A DNA stretch of 64,000 bases from Deltaproteobacteria bacterium (GCA_006226595.1 SBGP01000093.1:1-64000), one strand, 5' to 3'; shown: positions 52,799 through 63,361, counted from the stretch's first letter. Program-made: numbers and translations. Notes: generated from the sequence alone by a model not told the origin.

Positions 52799-53956
52799 GT
52801 GTTCACCGAGCTCCTGTTCAACCTGCGCGCGCAGGGCCTGGTGGTCGGCGTTGGGGAGTGGCGCACCTTCCTCGACGCGATGAGTCGCGGTCTCGCCACC
52901 GACCTCGACAGCATGTACCACCTCGGCCGCAGCCTGCTGTGCCGCGGTGAGGCGGACTTCGACGGCTTCGACATCGCGTTCGCGCAGACCTTCCGGGACA
53001 TGGACGTCGGCGAGGACCTTCGCGCGAAGCTCGAGGAGTGGCTGCGCGAGGCGCGGGAGAACCCGAACGTCGACCAGGTCGCGCCCCACGAGTTCAAGTC
53101 GGTCGAGGACGTGCTCGAGGCACTGCGCGAGCGGCTCCGCGAGCAGAAGGAGCGCCACGACGGCGGCAACCGGTGGATCGGGACGGGGGGCAAGAGTCCG
53201 TTCGGACACTCCGGACAGGCCGAGAACGGGGTGCGCGTCGGCGGCTCCTCGGGCGGGCGCAGCGCTGTGGCTACCGCGCTCGAGCGCCGCTGGGAGGGGT
53301 ACCGCGGTGACCGCACCCTCGATCTGCGCGAGCTCAAGGTGGTGCTCCGCATGCTCCGCAGCCTCGCGCACGACGGGCCGATGGAGCTCGACATCGACGG
53401 GACCATCGACCGCACGTGCAAGAACGCCGGAGACATCGAGCTGGTCGAGCGCCGAGCCCGAAGAAATCGCCTGAAGGTCGTGCTGCTCATGGACGCCGGC
53501 GGGTCGATGGCGCCGCACGCGGAGCGGGTCGAGCGGCTGTTCTCCGCGGCCTCGCAGATGAAGGACACGTTCAAGAGCTTCGAGGCCTACGCGTTCCACA
53601 ACTGCGTGTACAACTGGTTGTACAAGGACATCGAGCAGCTCGACAAGGTGCCGACGTCGGAGGTCCTCGCGAACCTCACGCCGCAGCACCGCCTGATCTT
53701 CGTCGGCGACGCGTCGATGGCGCCCTACGAGCTGTTCTCGGCGTATTCGTGGCCGTCCACCCAGCCCTCGAGCGCGGGGATCGACTGGCTGCGTCGCATG
53801 CGCGAGCGCTGCCCGGCGAGCATCTGGCTCAACCCGGATCCGAAGCGGTTCTGGCAGCATCCGACCGTCTCGGCCATCGGGCGAATCTTCCCGATGTACG
53901 AGCTGTCGGTCGAGGGGCTCAAGGACGGGATCAAGAAGCTGCGCGTCCCGTACTAA
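52799..53956 (+). CDS. VWA-domain protein (CoxE-like), partner of the MoxR ATPase
   Basis: A 385-residue protein with a helical N-terminus (LLFNLRAQGLVVGVGEWRTF), a Gly-rich linker (about 140-160: a GNRWIGTGGKSPFGHSG segment), and a VWA domain. The MIDAS is DAGGS (232-236): Gly replaces the first Ser of DxSxS, a variant also common in CoxE-type proteins. It should bind a metal ion and a client together with the MoxR ATPase three bases upstream. No cluster of client enzymes is adjacent, so its target is unknown. The start is GTG 52799. Confidence 0.85.
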   Translation: MFTELLFNLRAQGLVVGVGEWRTFLDAMSRGLATDLDSMYHLGRSLLCRGEADFDGFDIAFAQTFRDMDVGEDLRAKLEEWLREARENPNVDQVAPHEFKSVEDVLEALRERLREQKERHDGGNRWIGTGGKSPFGHSGQAENGVRVGGSSGGRSAVATALERRWEGYRGDRTLDLRELKVVLRMLRSLAHDGPMELDIDGTIDRTCKNAGDIELVERRARRNRLKVVLLMDAGGSMAPHAERVERLFSAASQMKDTFKSFEAYAFHNCVYNWLYKDIEQLDKVPTSEVLANLTPQHRLIFVGDASMAPYELFSAYSWPSTQPSSAGIDWLRRMRERCPASIWLNPDPKRFWQHPTVSAIGRIFPMYELSVEGLKDGIKKLRVPY

Positions 53957-53969
53957 TGAGACGCTCGGC

Positions 53970-54509
53970 TCACAGGCCGTCCATGAGTCGCTGAGCGAGC
54001 TCCTGGCCGACCTCGAGCGGCGTCCTACCGCGAACGGCGACGCGATGCGTCGACCGGGTGAGCACGGCGTGCAGCGCGTCGAGCTCCGGGCGCAGGTCTT
54101 CGTCGATGGGACCGCCGGCCCGGATCGCGTAGTGCTTGCGTCGATCGGCGTCGACCTGGGCCTGCATCGCGGCCATGGCCTCGTCGACGCTCATGTCGAG
54201 GAGTAGCCAGGTGGCGACGTCGAGCTTGCTCACGAGGCGGGGGTCCGACACGGTGACCGAGGATCCGGCGATGACCTGGGGCTTCGGACGACCGAGGGCC
54301 TCGTCGAGCACGACCGCTTCGAGCGCCAGGCGCGCACCGCGACCCTCGCGGAACTCGACCAGCTCCACGGCGTTGCTCGCGAGGTGCTCGACCCGACGGT
54401 CCACGCTGATCAACGGCAGACCGGTGAGCATGGTCGCCACGCGCGCAGTCATCGCCGGCTCGGAGCCGGGAAGACCACACACGAATAGCGGCGCTGAGAG
54501 CTGGGCCAT
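53970..54509 (-). CDS. Degenerate shikimate-kinase-like protein
   Basis: A 179-residue protein laid out like shikimate kinase: LFVCGLPGS at the P-loop position, LPLISVDRRVEHLA for the substrate-aspartate strand, VIAGSSVTVSDPRLVS for the GGG loop, LLLDMSVDEAMAAM, and a lid-like arginine region (RRKHYAIRAGG). The Walker A GK[ST] is missing (GLPGSEPAMT), so phosphate transfer is unlikely by the usual route. It may be an inactivated paralogue with a binding or regulatory role. ATG 54509 is chosen because alignment begins there; GTGs upstream (for example with GAGG five bases before VDYY) could extend it. Downstream of prs. Confidence 0.6.
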   Translation of the reverse strand: MAQLSAPLFVCGLPGSEPAMTARVATMLTGLPLISVDRRVEHLASNAVELVEFREGRGARLALEAVVLDEALGRPKPQVIAGSSVTVSDPRLVSKLDVATWLLLDMSVDEAMAAMQAQVDADRRKHYAIRAGGPIDEDLRPELDALHAVLTRSTHRVAVRGRTPLEVGQELAQRLMDGL

Positions 54510-54603
54510 CGGGGCGTAGGAGTAGTAGTCCACGAGAACCTCGGGACTCTTCCTATGCAGGAACGGACCGCGGCGTTCGCCACGGTTCGTCACCGCCCGC
54601 GCA

Positions 54604-55560
<957 letters not shown>

Positions 55561-55766
55561 GGGTACCTCCGGCCTGGGTGAGCGGCCGTTATCGGGCCTC
55601 TCGAACGGCGACCAGCGCTGTTCACCAGACCGACACGCGTCCGGCAGCAGACCGCCGATCTCGTCGCGCTCGACTGCGGCCTCCGGGAACGGTAGGAGGC
55701 GCGGAGGGAGGCCCGCCGGGCGAAATCGGCGAGTACCTTCCCGACAGATTGCCCGCTTTTGGCCCA

Positions 55767-55795
55767 TTGACAGGCGCCCAGGCGCCCGTTAAACC
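55767..55795 (+). promoter_or_regulatory. Candidate rplY promoter with tandem-repeat spacer
   Basis: TTGACA at 55767-55772, spacer made of AGGCGCCC (55772-55779) and AGGCGCCC (55780-55787), then TTAAAC (55789-55794). The -10 match is only three of six, so an activator may be needed; the repeat could be its site. Confidence 0.4.
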
Positions 55796-55894
55796 CGGCC
55801 CGCTTCGAGCTGCCCCTTCGCGGGGGCGGCGAACACAGTCCGAACTTCCGTCCCGGTTGCAGACGCAGCCCGCAGTCCAGGGGATGGGCGTAGA

Positions 55895-55959
55895 GAGAGC
55901 TTCACCGCTCTCGAGCCCTCCCAGTCCGACTACGCGAGGACGACCCGAGGAGAGCTCTC
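55895..55959 (+). promoter_or_regulatory. Leader elements that could hide the rplY ribosome site
   Basis: GAGAGC (55895-55900) and GCTCTC (55907-55912) form a 6-base hairpin. GAGAGCTCTC (55950-55959), a perfect palindrome touching the ATG, includes part of the Shine-Dalgarno. The upstream GCTCTC can pair instead with the GAGAGC at 55950-55955, giving two exclusive structures. Confidence 0.35.
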
Positions 55960-56529
55960 ATGGACACCAACCTCACCGCCACCGTGCGCGCCGACCACGG
56001 CAAGGGTGCCGCCCGCAAGGCTCGCGCCGCTGGCCAGCTCCCTGCCGTCATCTACGGGCCCGACTACGAGCCGAAGAGCGTCGCGCTGGATCCCGTCGCC
56101 TTCGACACGATCTTCCGTCACACCCGTGACCCGAACACGCTCCTCCACCTCGACATCGAGGGCGAGACCGTTCCCGCGCTGGTGCGCGAGGTGCAGCGTC
56201 ACCCGCTCTCCCGCGAGCTCCTCCACGTGGACCTCCTCCACGTGAGCGCTGCCCGCAAGGTACAGGTGCCGGTTCGTATCGAGGCCAAGGGCCGCCCCGC
56301 CGGCGCCTCCCTCGGTGGTCGCGTGCGCATCATCCGCCGCACCCTGAACGTGGCCTGCCCGTTCGATGCGATTCCGGAGAAGCTCTACATCGACGTGACC
56401 CCGATGCACATCGGCGACATGCGCAAGGCTTCCGAGATCGAGCTGCCCGAGGGCGTCGAGCTTCTGCTCGAGGCCGACATCAACATCGTCACCGTCTACG
56501 GAAAGAAGGGCGGCGGCAAGAAGAAGTAG
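55960..56529 (+). CDS. rplY: 50S ribosomal protein L25/general stress protein Ctc
   Basis: A 189-residue two-domain CTC-type L25 that binds 5S rRNA. The N-terminal domain has GKGAARKARAAGQLPAVIYG and the C-terminal domain VQVPVRIEAKGRPAG; the tail is a basic KKGGGKKK. The long form is usual in many bacteria and is often stress-induced. Followed after 12 bases by pth, the standard ctc-pth order. The ATG is preceded directly by GAGGAGAG, which lies in a palindrome (see leader elements). Confidence 0.95.
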   Translation: MDTNLTATVRADHGKGAARKARAAGQLPAVIYGPDYEPKSVALDPVAFDTIFRHTRDPNTLLHLDIEGETVPALVREVQRHPLSRELLHVDLLHVSAARKVQVPVRIEAKGRPAGASLGGRVRIIRRTLNVACPFDAIPEKLYIDVTPMHIGDMRKASEIELPEGVELLLEADINIVTVYGKKGGGKKK

Positions 56530-56541
56530 CAGGGCCTTCTC

Positions 56542-57150
56542 GTGCACCTCGTCCTCGGACTCGGCAACCCCGGTCGCCGCTACGAACGAACCCGGCACAA
56601 CGTCGGGTTCGTTGTCGTGGATCGGCTGGCCGAGCGCTGGGGCGAGAACATCGAGAAGAAGCAGTTCGGCGCGCTCGTGGGCTCCGCGCTCATTGGTCGC
56701 TCGCCGGCAGTGCTCTGCAAGCCGCAGTCCTTCATGAACCTCTCCGGCCAGCCCGCGGCTTCGCTCAAGGGCTTCTACAAGGTGCAGAACGAGGCCATCG
56801 TCGTGGTTCACGACGAGCTCGATCTGCCCTTCGGCGAGGTTCGGATCAAGAAGGGTGGGGGACACGCCGGCCACAACGGCCTGCGCGACCTTCAGCAGAA
56901 GCTGGGCGGCAACGACTTCATCCGCATCCGCGTCGGCATCACGCGCCCTCCCCAGGGCTGGGATGTCGCCGACTACGTGCTCGGCAAGTGGTCCTCCTCC
57001 GAGGAGTCTTCGCTGGGTGAGGTGGTCGAGCGGGCCTGCGACGCGGTCGAGGCCGTGCTCGCCGATGGCGTGACCGCGGCGATGAACACTTTCAACACCC
57101 GCTCGGAGCGTGCCGAACAGGCTGCATCCGGCGGTTCTTCGTCTTCCTAG
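56542..57150 (+). CDS. pth: Peptidyl-tRNA hydrolase
   Basis: Frees tRNA from peptidyl-tRNA that drops off ribosomes. A 202-residue product with LGLGNPGRRYERTRHNVGF (catalytic His 19), KPQSFMNLSG, VVHDELDLPFG and GGGHAGHNGLRD, all canonical. The GTG 56542 start directly follows the rplY gene. The C-terminal 20 residues are Ala/Ser-rich and unconserved. hppA follows after 33 bases. Confidence 0.95.
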   Translation: MHLVLGLGNPGRRYERTRHNVGFVVVDRLAERWGENIEKKQFGALVGSALIGRSPAVLCKPQSFMNLSGQPAASLKGFYKVQNEAIVVVHDELDLPFGEVRIKKGGGHAGHNGLRDLQQKLGGNDFIRIRVGITRPPQGWDVADYVLGKWSSSEESSLGEVVERACDAVEAVLADGVTAAMNTFNTRSERAEQAASGGSSSS

Positions 57151-57183
57151 AACCCGAGCGGGTCACCGACCCGGGGAGTCCTT

Positions 57184-59286
<2,103 letters not shown>

Positions 59287-59293
59287 ACCCTCC

Positions 59294-59317
59294 GCGGGGG
59301 CGCTAGCCGCCCCCCGC
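59294..59317 (+). terminator. GC-rich hairpin between hppA and rpsF
   Basis: GGGGGCG (59296-59302), loop CTAGC, CGCCCCC (59308-59314), with outer GC pairs. It is strong but has no U-tract, so it may attenuate rather than end transcription into rpsF. Confidence 0.4.
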
Positions 59318-59337
59318 AAGTCCATGTGGAGGACTTC

Positions 59338-59805
59338 ATGTCTCTCAACGAGTACGAACTCGTCATCATCATCCGGCCCGACATCGACGAGGCCCAGGTC
59401 AAGGGTCTGGTCGAGAAGGTCGAGGCTGTGATCACCGCTGACGGTGGCCACATCCTGCACCGCGACGACTGGGGACAGCGCAAGCTGGCCTACCCCATCG
59501 GCAACCACCAGAAGGGGCACTACTTCGTGCTCTACAACCTGGCGCAGGCGTCCACCATCGCCGAGGTCGAGCGCGTCATCCGCATCACCGAGGGGCTCAT
59601 CCGCTTCCTCACCGTCCGCAAGGGCGAGGCGGTCGACGTGGAGAGCCGCATCAAGGAAGCCGCCGAGCAGGCGCGCATCCGCGAGGCGGAGGCCAAGGCG
59701 CGCGCCGAGGCGGAGGCCAAGGCTGCGGCCGAGGCTGCCCTGCACGGCGACGACGACGACAACGAAAACGACGACGACTCGGCCGAGGCCGAGCTTCACG
59801 CCTAA
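59338..59805 (+). CDS. rpsF: 30S ribosomal protein S6
   Basis: A 155-residue S6, with [20 protein letters not shown] at the N-terminus and the central [11 protein letters not shown] and HYFVLYN strands. E. coli S6 is about 130 residues; here the core (about 100) is followed by an Ala/Glu/Arg helix and an Asp/Glu/Asn-rich tail. ATG 59338 has GGAGG five bases upstream; an earlier in-frame ATG at 59326 has none. The usual rpsR (S18) and ssb genes between rpsF and rplI are absent here. Confidence 0.93.
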   Translation: MSLNEYELVIIIRPDIDEAQVKGLVEKVEAVITADGGHILHRDDWGQRKLAYPIGNHQKGHYFVLYNLAQASTIAEVERVIRITEGLIRFLTVRKGEAVDVESRIKEAAEQARIREAEAKARAEAEAKAAAEAALHGDDDDNENDDDSAEAELHA

Positions 59806-59814
59806 GGAGACACC

Positions 59815-60258
59815 ATGCGCGTCATTCTCAAGAGCGAGGTTCCGCACCTCGGCGACGCTGGGGACATCGTCCGGGTGGCTCCGGGCTACGGCCGCAACTA
59901 CCTGATCCCGCGTGGGCTGGCGATTCCGGCCTCCGAGGGCAGCGTGGCGACCCTCGAGCATCAGCAGCGTATGGCCGCGGCCATCCGTCGCAAGAAGCTC
60001 GCTGAGGCCCAGGAGCTCGCCGAGAAGCTGAACGGTACCGCCGTCTCCATCCGCCGCGAGGCCGGTGAGGACGACAAGCTGTTCGGCTCGGTCACCAACC
60101 GTGACATCGCCGAGGCGCTCGCCGCCGAGGGCATCGAGATCGACCGTCGGAGCATCCAGCTCGACGAGCCGCTCCGCGCCATCGGTCTGTTCACCGTGCC
60201 GGTCCGCCTGCACCGTGAGGTCGAGGCCAACGCTCGGGTGTACGTCATCCGCGCCTGA
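59815..60258 (+). CDS. rplI: 50S ribosomal protein L9
   Basis: A 147-residue L9 with the family start MRVILKSEVPHLGDAGDIV, APGYGRNYLIPRGLA, the long connecting helix and the C-terminal domain. AAGGAG sits just before the ATG. It is directly followed by a strong intrinsic terminator and then by dnaB, the common rpsF-rplI-dnaB order. Confidence 0.97.
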   Translation: MRVILKSEVPHLGDAGDIVRVAPGYGRNYLIPRGLAIPASEGSVATLEHQQRMAAAIRRKKLAEAQELAEKLNGTAVSIRREAGEDDKLFGSVTNRDIAEALAAEGIEIDRRSIQLDEPLRAIGLFTVPVRLHREVEANARVYVIRA

Positions 60259-60278
60259 TCGGATCGACTCGACTCGAG

Positions 60279-60304
60279 AGGCCCGCTCCACCTGGAGCGG
60301 GCCT
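60279..60304 (+). terminator. Rho-independent terminator after rplI
   Basis: AGGCCCGCTCCA (60279-60290) and TGGAGCGGGCCT (60293-60304) are perfect 12-base arms with a minimal loop, followed by TCTTGTTTG. A strong intrinsic terminator closing the rplY-to-rplI run. Confidence 0.85.
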
Positions 60305-60403
60305 TCTTGTTTGTGGGGCGCTCGTCGATCCGCGCCCACGCGGGCTGGGGCCCGTGCCGGCATCGCAGGGCAGGGGATCGGGCGGTGCACCCGGCCGTCG
60401 CGG

Positions 60404-60411
60404 GATAGGGT
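60404..60411 (+). promoter_or_regulatory. Putative -10 element for dnaB
   Basis: GATAGGGT ends eight bases before the dnaB ATG at 60420; predicted +1 is 60418. A GGGGAG lies only two bases before the ATG, close for a ribosome site. Confidence 0.4.
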
Positions 60412-60419
60412 GGGGAGCC

Positions 60420-61760
60420 ATGTCCCAGCGTCCGTACCCCAGCTCCGAAGAGTCCGAGCGCGCCCTGCTCGGCGGCCTCATCCTCGACCCGTCGCGCATC
60501 GACGAGGCGGCTCACCGGGTGAAGCCCGAGGACTTCTTTCGCGAGGACCACGGGCGCCTGTTCCAGCTCCTCCTCGACCTCCGCGCGCAGCAGCAGGCCA
60601 TCGACCTGGTCTCGATCAGCGAGTGGGTCCAGCGTGATGACAAGGCAGGCGCGTATGGCGGTGTCGCGTACGTGGTGTCGCTGACCCGCGAGGTCCCGGC
60701 GACGGCCAATCTCGCGCACTACGCGGGCGTGGTTCGCGAAAAGGCGGTGCTCCGTAGGCTCATCGAGCGCACCGAGCACTTCGCCGAGCGGGCGTACGCT
60801 CAGCCGGCCAGCGTCAGCACGCTGATCAGCGAGGCGGCCCGTGACATCCAGGAGCTCGCTGCCGACGGCGACCAGAAGGGATGGTCGGCGATCAGCTCGA
60901 TCATCGACGACGAGATCGTCGCCATCGAGGAGCGCGGACAGAAGGACAGCGACGTTGCGGGCATCCCCACGGGATTCCTCGACCTCGATGCCAAGCTCGC
61001 CGGCCTGCACCCCACCGACCTCATCGTGCTCGCCGCCCGTCCCGCGATGGGCAAGACCGCGCTCGCGCTGAACCTGGCCCAGAACGCCGCCCTGCGGGGT
61101 GGGGTGGGCGTCGGCATCTTCTCGCTCGAGATGGGTCGCGGGCAGCTCGTCAGCCGCATGCTGTGTACCCTCGGAGAGGTCGACGCTTCCCGTGTGCGCA
61201 AGGGCCGTCTCGATCCGGACGACTGGGACCGCATGAACGCGGCCTCCGACGAGCTGCGCAAGCTCCACGTGTACATCGACGACACAGGAAACCTGTCGAT
61301 CGGCGAGCTTCGCGCCCGCGCGCTGTCCCTCGCCGCCAAGGCACCGAACCTCGGCCTCATCGTCATCGACTACCTGCAGCTCATGAAGGGCGATCCGCGG
61401 ATCACGTCGCGCGAGCAGCAGATCAGCAGCATCTCGCGTGGGCTCAAGGCGCTGGCCAAGGACCTGAACGTGCCGGTCATCGCGCTCTCGCAGCTCAATC
61501 GTGGCGTGGAGAGCCGTCAGAACAAGCGACCGCTCGTCTCCGACCTTCGCGAGTCCGGCGCCATCGAGCAGGACGCGGACCTCATCCTCTTCATCTACCG
61601 CGACGAGTACTACAACGAGGACTCGCCCGAACCGGGGGTGGCCGAGGTGATCATCGCCAAGCACCGCGCCGGTCCGACCGGCACGGTCAAGCTCGCGTTC
61701 CAGGGACAATTCACTCGCTTCGACAACCTGGCGGATCCGAGCGTCATTGCCCTCGACTGA
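60420..61760 (+). CDS. dnaB: Replicative DNA helicase DnaB
   Basis: A 446-residue hexameric 5'-3' helicase of the replication fork. The N-terminal primase-interacting domain begins PSSEESERALLGGLI; the RecA-like domain carries Walker A ARPAMGKTAL, FSLEMGRGQLVSRML, and the late LRESGAIEQDADLILFIYR with KHRAGPTG. No intein or insertion was seen. It stands alone after the rplI terminator and likely has its own promoter (GATAGGGT). Downstream lies a 203-base gap with a 16-base palindrome. Confidence 0.97.
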   Translation: MSQRPYPSSEESERALLGGLILDPSRIDEAAHRVKPEDFFREDHGRLFQLLLDLRAQQQAIDLVSISEWVQRDDKAGAYGGVAYVVSLTREVPATANLAHYAGVVREKAVLRRLIERTEHFAERAYAQPASVSTLISEAARDIQELAADGDQKGWSAISSIIDDEIVAIEERGQKDSDVAGIPTGFLDLDAKLAGLHPTDLIVLAARPAMGKTALALNLAQNAALRGGVGVGIFSLEMGRGQLVSRMLCTLGEVDASRVRKGRLDPDDWDRMNAASDELRKLHVYIDDTGNLSIGELRARALSLAAKAPNLGLIVIDYLQLMKGDPRITSREQQISSISRGLKALAKDLNVPVIALSQLNRGVESRQNKRPLVSDLRESGAIEQDADLILFIYRDEYYNEDSPEPGVAEVIIAKHRAGPTGTVKLAFQGQFTRFDNLADPSVIALD

Positions 61761-61871
61761 TGCTTTGCGAAGCTCTTGCGCGACCAAATCCGACGTGCCA
61801 CCTGCACCGTTGTCCCGCCGCGTCTCGATGCCTTGACCCTCGAAGCCCCCTCCGGTAGGACGGTTTTCCCA

Positions 61872-61887
61872 GGTCGGGCGCCCGACC
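61872..61887. promoter_or_regulatory. Perfect 16-bp palindrome upstream of the FHA gene
   Basis: GGTCGGGCGCCCGACC, a gapless dyad in the 203-base gap between dnaB and the FHA gene. No U-tract follows. A GATACAGT box is at 61922-61929, about 35 bases downstream, so it may be an operator for this promoter. Confidence 0.4.
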
Positions 61888-61921
61888 ATGACATCCGTGG
61901 CTGTGCAGACGGCTGCAGTGC

Positions 61922-61929
61922 GATACAGT
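61922..61929 (+). promoter_or_regulatory. Putative -10 element for the FHA gene
   Basis: GATACAGT (TACAGT is four of six against TATAAT) lies 34 bases before the ATG, leaving a leader with AGGAGAAGG as the ribosome site. Confidence 0.4.
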
Positions 61930-61963
61930 TCCGCCTCACGCGAAACAGGAGAAGGCCACCCCC

Positions 61964-62986
61964 ATGGACAACGCTGAGCTTCTGTCCAAATTCCAGGGCC
62001 ATGTCACCAAGTTCGAGAAGTTCTACGGCTTCATCGAGAAGGCGAAGAGCCAGGCCGGCAAGTTCGCCCCCAAGGTCGTCGAGAAGGTCATCTCGGACAA
62101 CACCGAGAAGATGATGACCTGTCTCGAGGACATCATTCCGCTGATTGGTGACATCGAGACCCACGTCGCGGCGCTGGGCGAGAAGCGTGAGGCCACCCTC
62201 GGTGGTCGTCAGGCCTCTCAGTTCGCGATCGAGGAGCTGGAGCTGCGTCTCGCCATCGACGACCTCGGCCAGGAGGCGTTCGACCAGGCGGTGGCGGACC
62301 ACAAGGCCAAGGTCGATGGCATCGACGCGGCCGTGGCTGAGATCGACTCCGAGCTCGAGGCTTTCCAGGCCGAGCTCGACAAGTGGAGCAAGCTCGGAGA
62401 GGCCAGCGGGGTGTTCAACCCCGAGCCCGAGCCCGAGCCGGAACCCGAGCCGGAGCCCGAGCCCGAGCCGGAACCCGAGCCGGAGCCGGATCCGGTGGCC
62501 GACGAGCTCGCCGGCTTCGACGATGCCCAGCCCGAGGCGCACGTCGAGCAGGTCTCCATCCAGGACGACGTCTCGGCGGTCTTCGACGACCTCGGTGACA
62601 TCGCCATCGGTGAAGAGGACGACGTCGAGATCGAGGTCGACTCCGAGCCGATCGCGGTCGACGAGGCGCCCGCAGATGACGATCGCCCGCGGCGCGCTGT
62701 GCTCCTGTACCAGGAGGGCACCGCCGAGGAGCAGATCCACCCGTTCAACGGCGAGGTCATGTCCCTCGGCCGTGGTCGCGACAACGACGTGCAGGTCAAG
62801 AACGACAGCAAGGTCAGCCGCTACCACTGCAAGCTGTTCCGCCGGGATGGCAACTTCTACATCGAGGACAACCGCTCTGCGAACGGCACGCTGGTCAACG
62901 GCGAGTTGATCACCGAGCGTCGTCTGTTCGGCGGCGAAGAGGTCATCATCGGAGAGACCTTCTTCCGCTTCCGCATCCTCGACTGA
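61964..62986 (+). CDS. FHA-domain protein with coiled-coil N-terminus
   Basis: A 340-residue cytoplasmic protein. The first 150 residues are helical and charged, likely coiled-coil (for example IDAAVAEIDSELEAFQAELDKW). A Pro-Glu repeat follows (about 153-174), then an acidic linker, then an FHA domain (about 240-340) with SLGRGRDNDV, SRYHCKLFRR and NRSANGTLVNG, the phosphothreonine-binding core. It would recruit Thr-phosphorylated partners, for instance of Hanks-type kinases. It overlaps nothing and is followed after one base by the DHp-only gene. Confidence 0.88.
   Translation: MDNAELLSKFQGHVTKFEKFYGFIEKAKSQAGKFAPKVVEKVISDNTEKMMTCLEDIIPLIGDIETHVAALGEKREATLGGRQASQFAIEELELRLAIDDLGQEAFDQAVADHKAKVDGIDAAVAEIDSELEAFQAELDKWSKLGEASGVFNPEPEPEPEPEPEPEPEPEPEPEPDPVADELAGFDDAQPEAHVEQVSIQDDVSAVFDDLGDIAIGEEDDVEIEVDSEPIAVDEAPADDDRPRRAVLLYQEGTAEEQIHPFNGEVMSLGRGRDNDVQVKNDSKVSRYHCKLFRRDGNFYIEDNRSANGTLVNGELITERRLFGGEEVIIGETFFRFRILD
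62420..62485 (+). repeat. In-frame Pro-Glu repeat with perfect 30-bp duplication
   Basis: Eleven Pro-Glu dipeptide codon pairs. Bases 62426-62455 and 62456-62485 are identical 30-base units, codon by codon, including matching synonymous choices. Unit length is a multiple of three, so copy-number change would lengthen or shorten the linker without breaking the frame. Confidence 0.85.
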
Positions 62987-62987
62987 C

Positions 62988-63320
62988 GTGCCGGTCCTCG
63001 CCGTCAGAGACGAGGCGACGCGCGATGAGCTCCGGGCGGCGTTTGCCGCTGCGGGGCTCTCGTGGTCTGTAGAGCTGCATCGTGATCTGACGGGCGACGA
63101 GGACGTCGTCTTCACCGACACCCCGGTCGTTCGTCCCGAGCTGCGCAAGAAGCTCCGCCACGACGTCCGCACGCCGCTCGCCGTGATGCTCGGTCAGGCC
63201 GATCTGCTCGAGCTCGAGCCGCTGACCGCTCGGCAGCAGCGATGTGTGGACACGCTTCGCACGCACTGTGAGCGCCTCGAGGCCATGCTCACGAACATTG
63301 CGAGCGAAGTCACTCCCTGA
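62988..63320 (+). CDS. Stand-alone histidine-kinase dimerisation (DHp/HisKA) domain protein
   Basis: A 110-residue protein. Residues about 50-105 match a HisKA domain with H-box LRHDVRTPLAVMLGQADLL (His 58) and the paired helix LTARQQRCVDTLRTHCERLEAML. There is no ATPase domain in this or the next gene. The first 45 residues may be a shortened receiver-like fold but lack a clear phosphoacceptor. It could act as a phosphotransfer or dimerisation partner. The start GTG lies one base after the FHA stop, so the two are co-translated. A regulator with a receiver domain is next. Confidence 0.75.
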   Translation: MPVLAVRDEATRDELRAAFAAAGLSWSVELHRDLTGDEDVVFTDTPVVRPELRKKLRHDVRTPLAVMLGQADLLELEPLTARQQRCVDTLRTHCERLEAMLTNIASEVTP

Positions 63321-63361
63321 CCTTGTACGGACCGTCGGTGACGAAACGACGGCGTTCGGGT

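Larger units (their letters stand above)
55561..55959. other. Divergent control region of prs and rplY
   Basis: 399 bases without a gene. On the plus strand a perfect TTGACA at 55767-55772 is followed after 16 bases by TTAAAC (55789-55794); the spacer is two tandem copies of AGGCGCCC. Toward rplY lie GAGAGC and GCTCTC elements able to form alternative hairpins (55895-55959). Toward prs there is GATAAC (minus, 55588-55593) and GGAGG. No tRNA or ORF with support was seen in it. Confidence 0.5.

Noticed and set aside
62420-62485. Phase-variable frameshift switch in the Pro-Glu repeat
   Set aside because: Repeat units are 6 and 30 bases, multiples of three, so slippage changes length, not frame.
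63332-63353. Hairpin CCGTCG/CGACGG as terminator of the FHA-DHp pair
   Set aside because: Six-base stem, nine-base loop and no U-tract; common by chance at this GC content.
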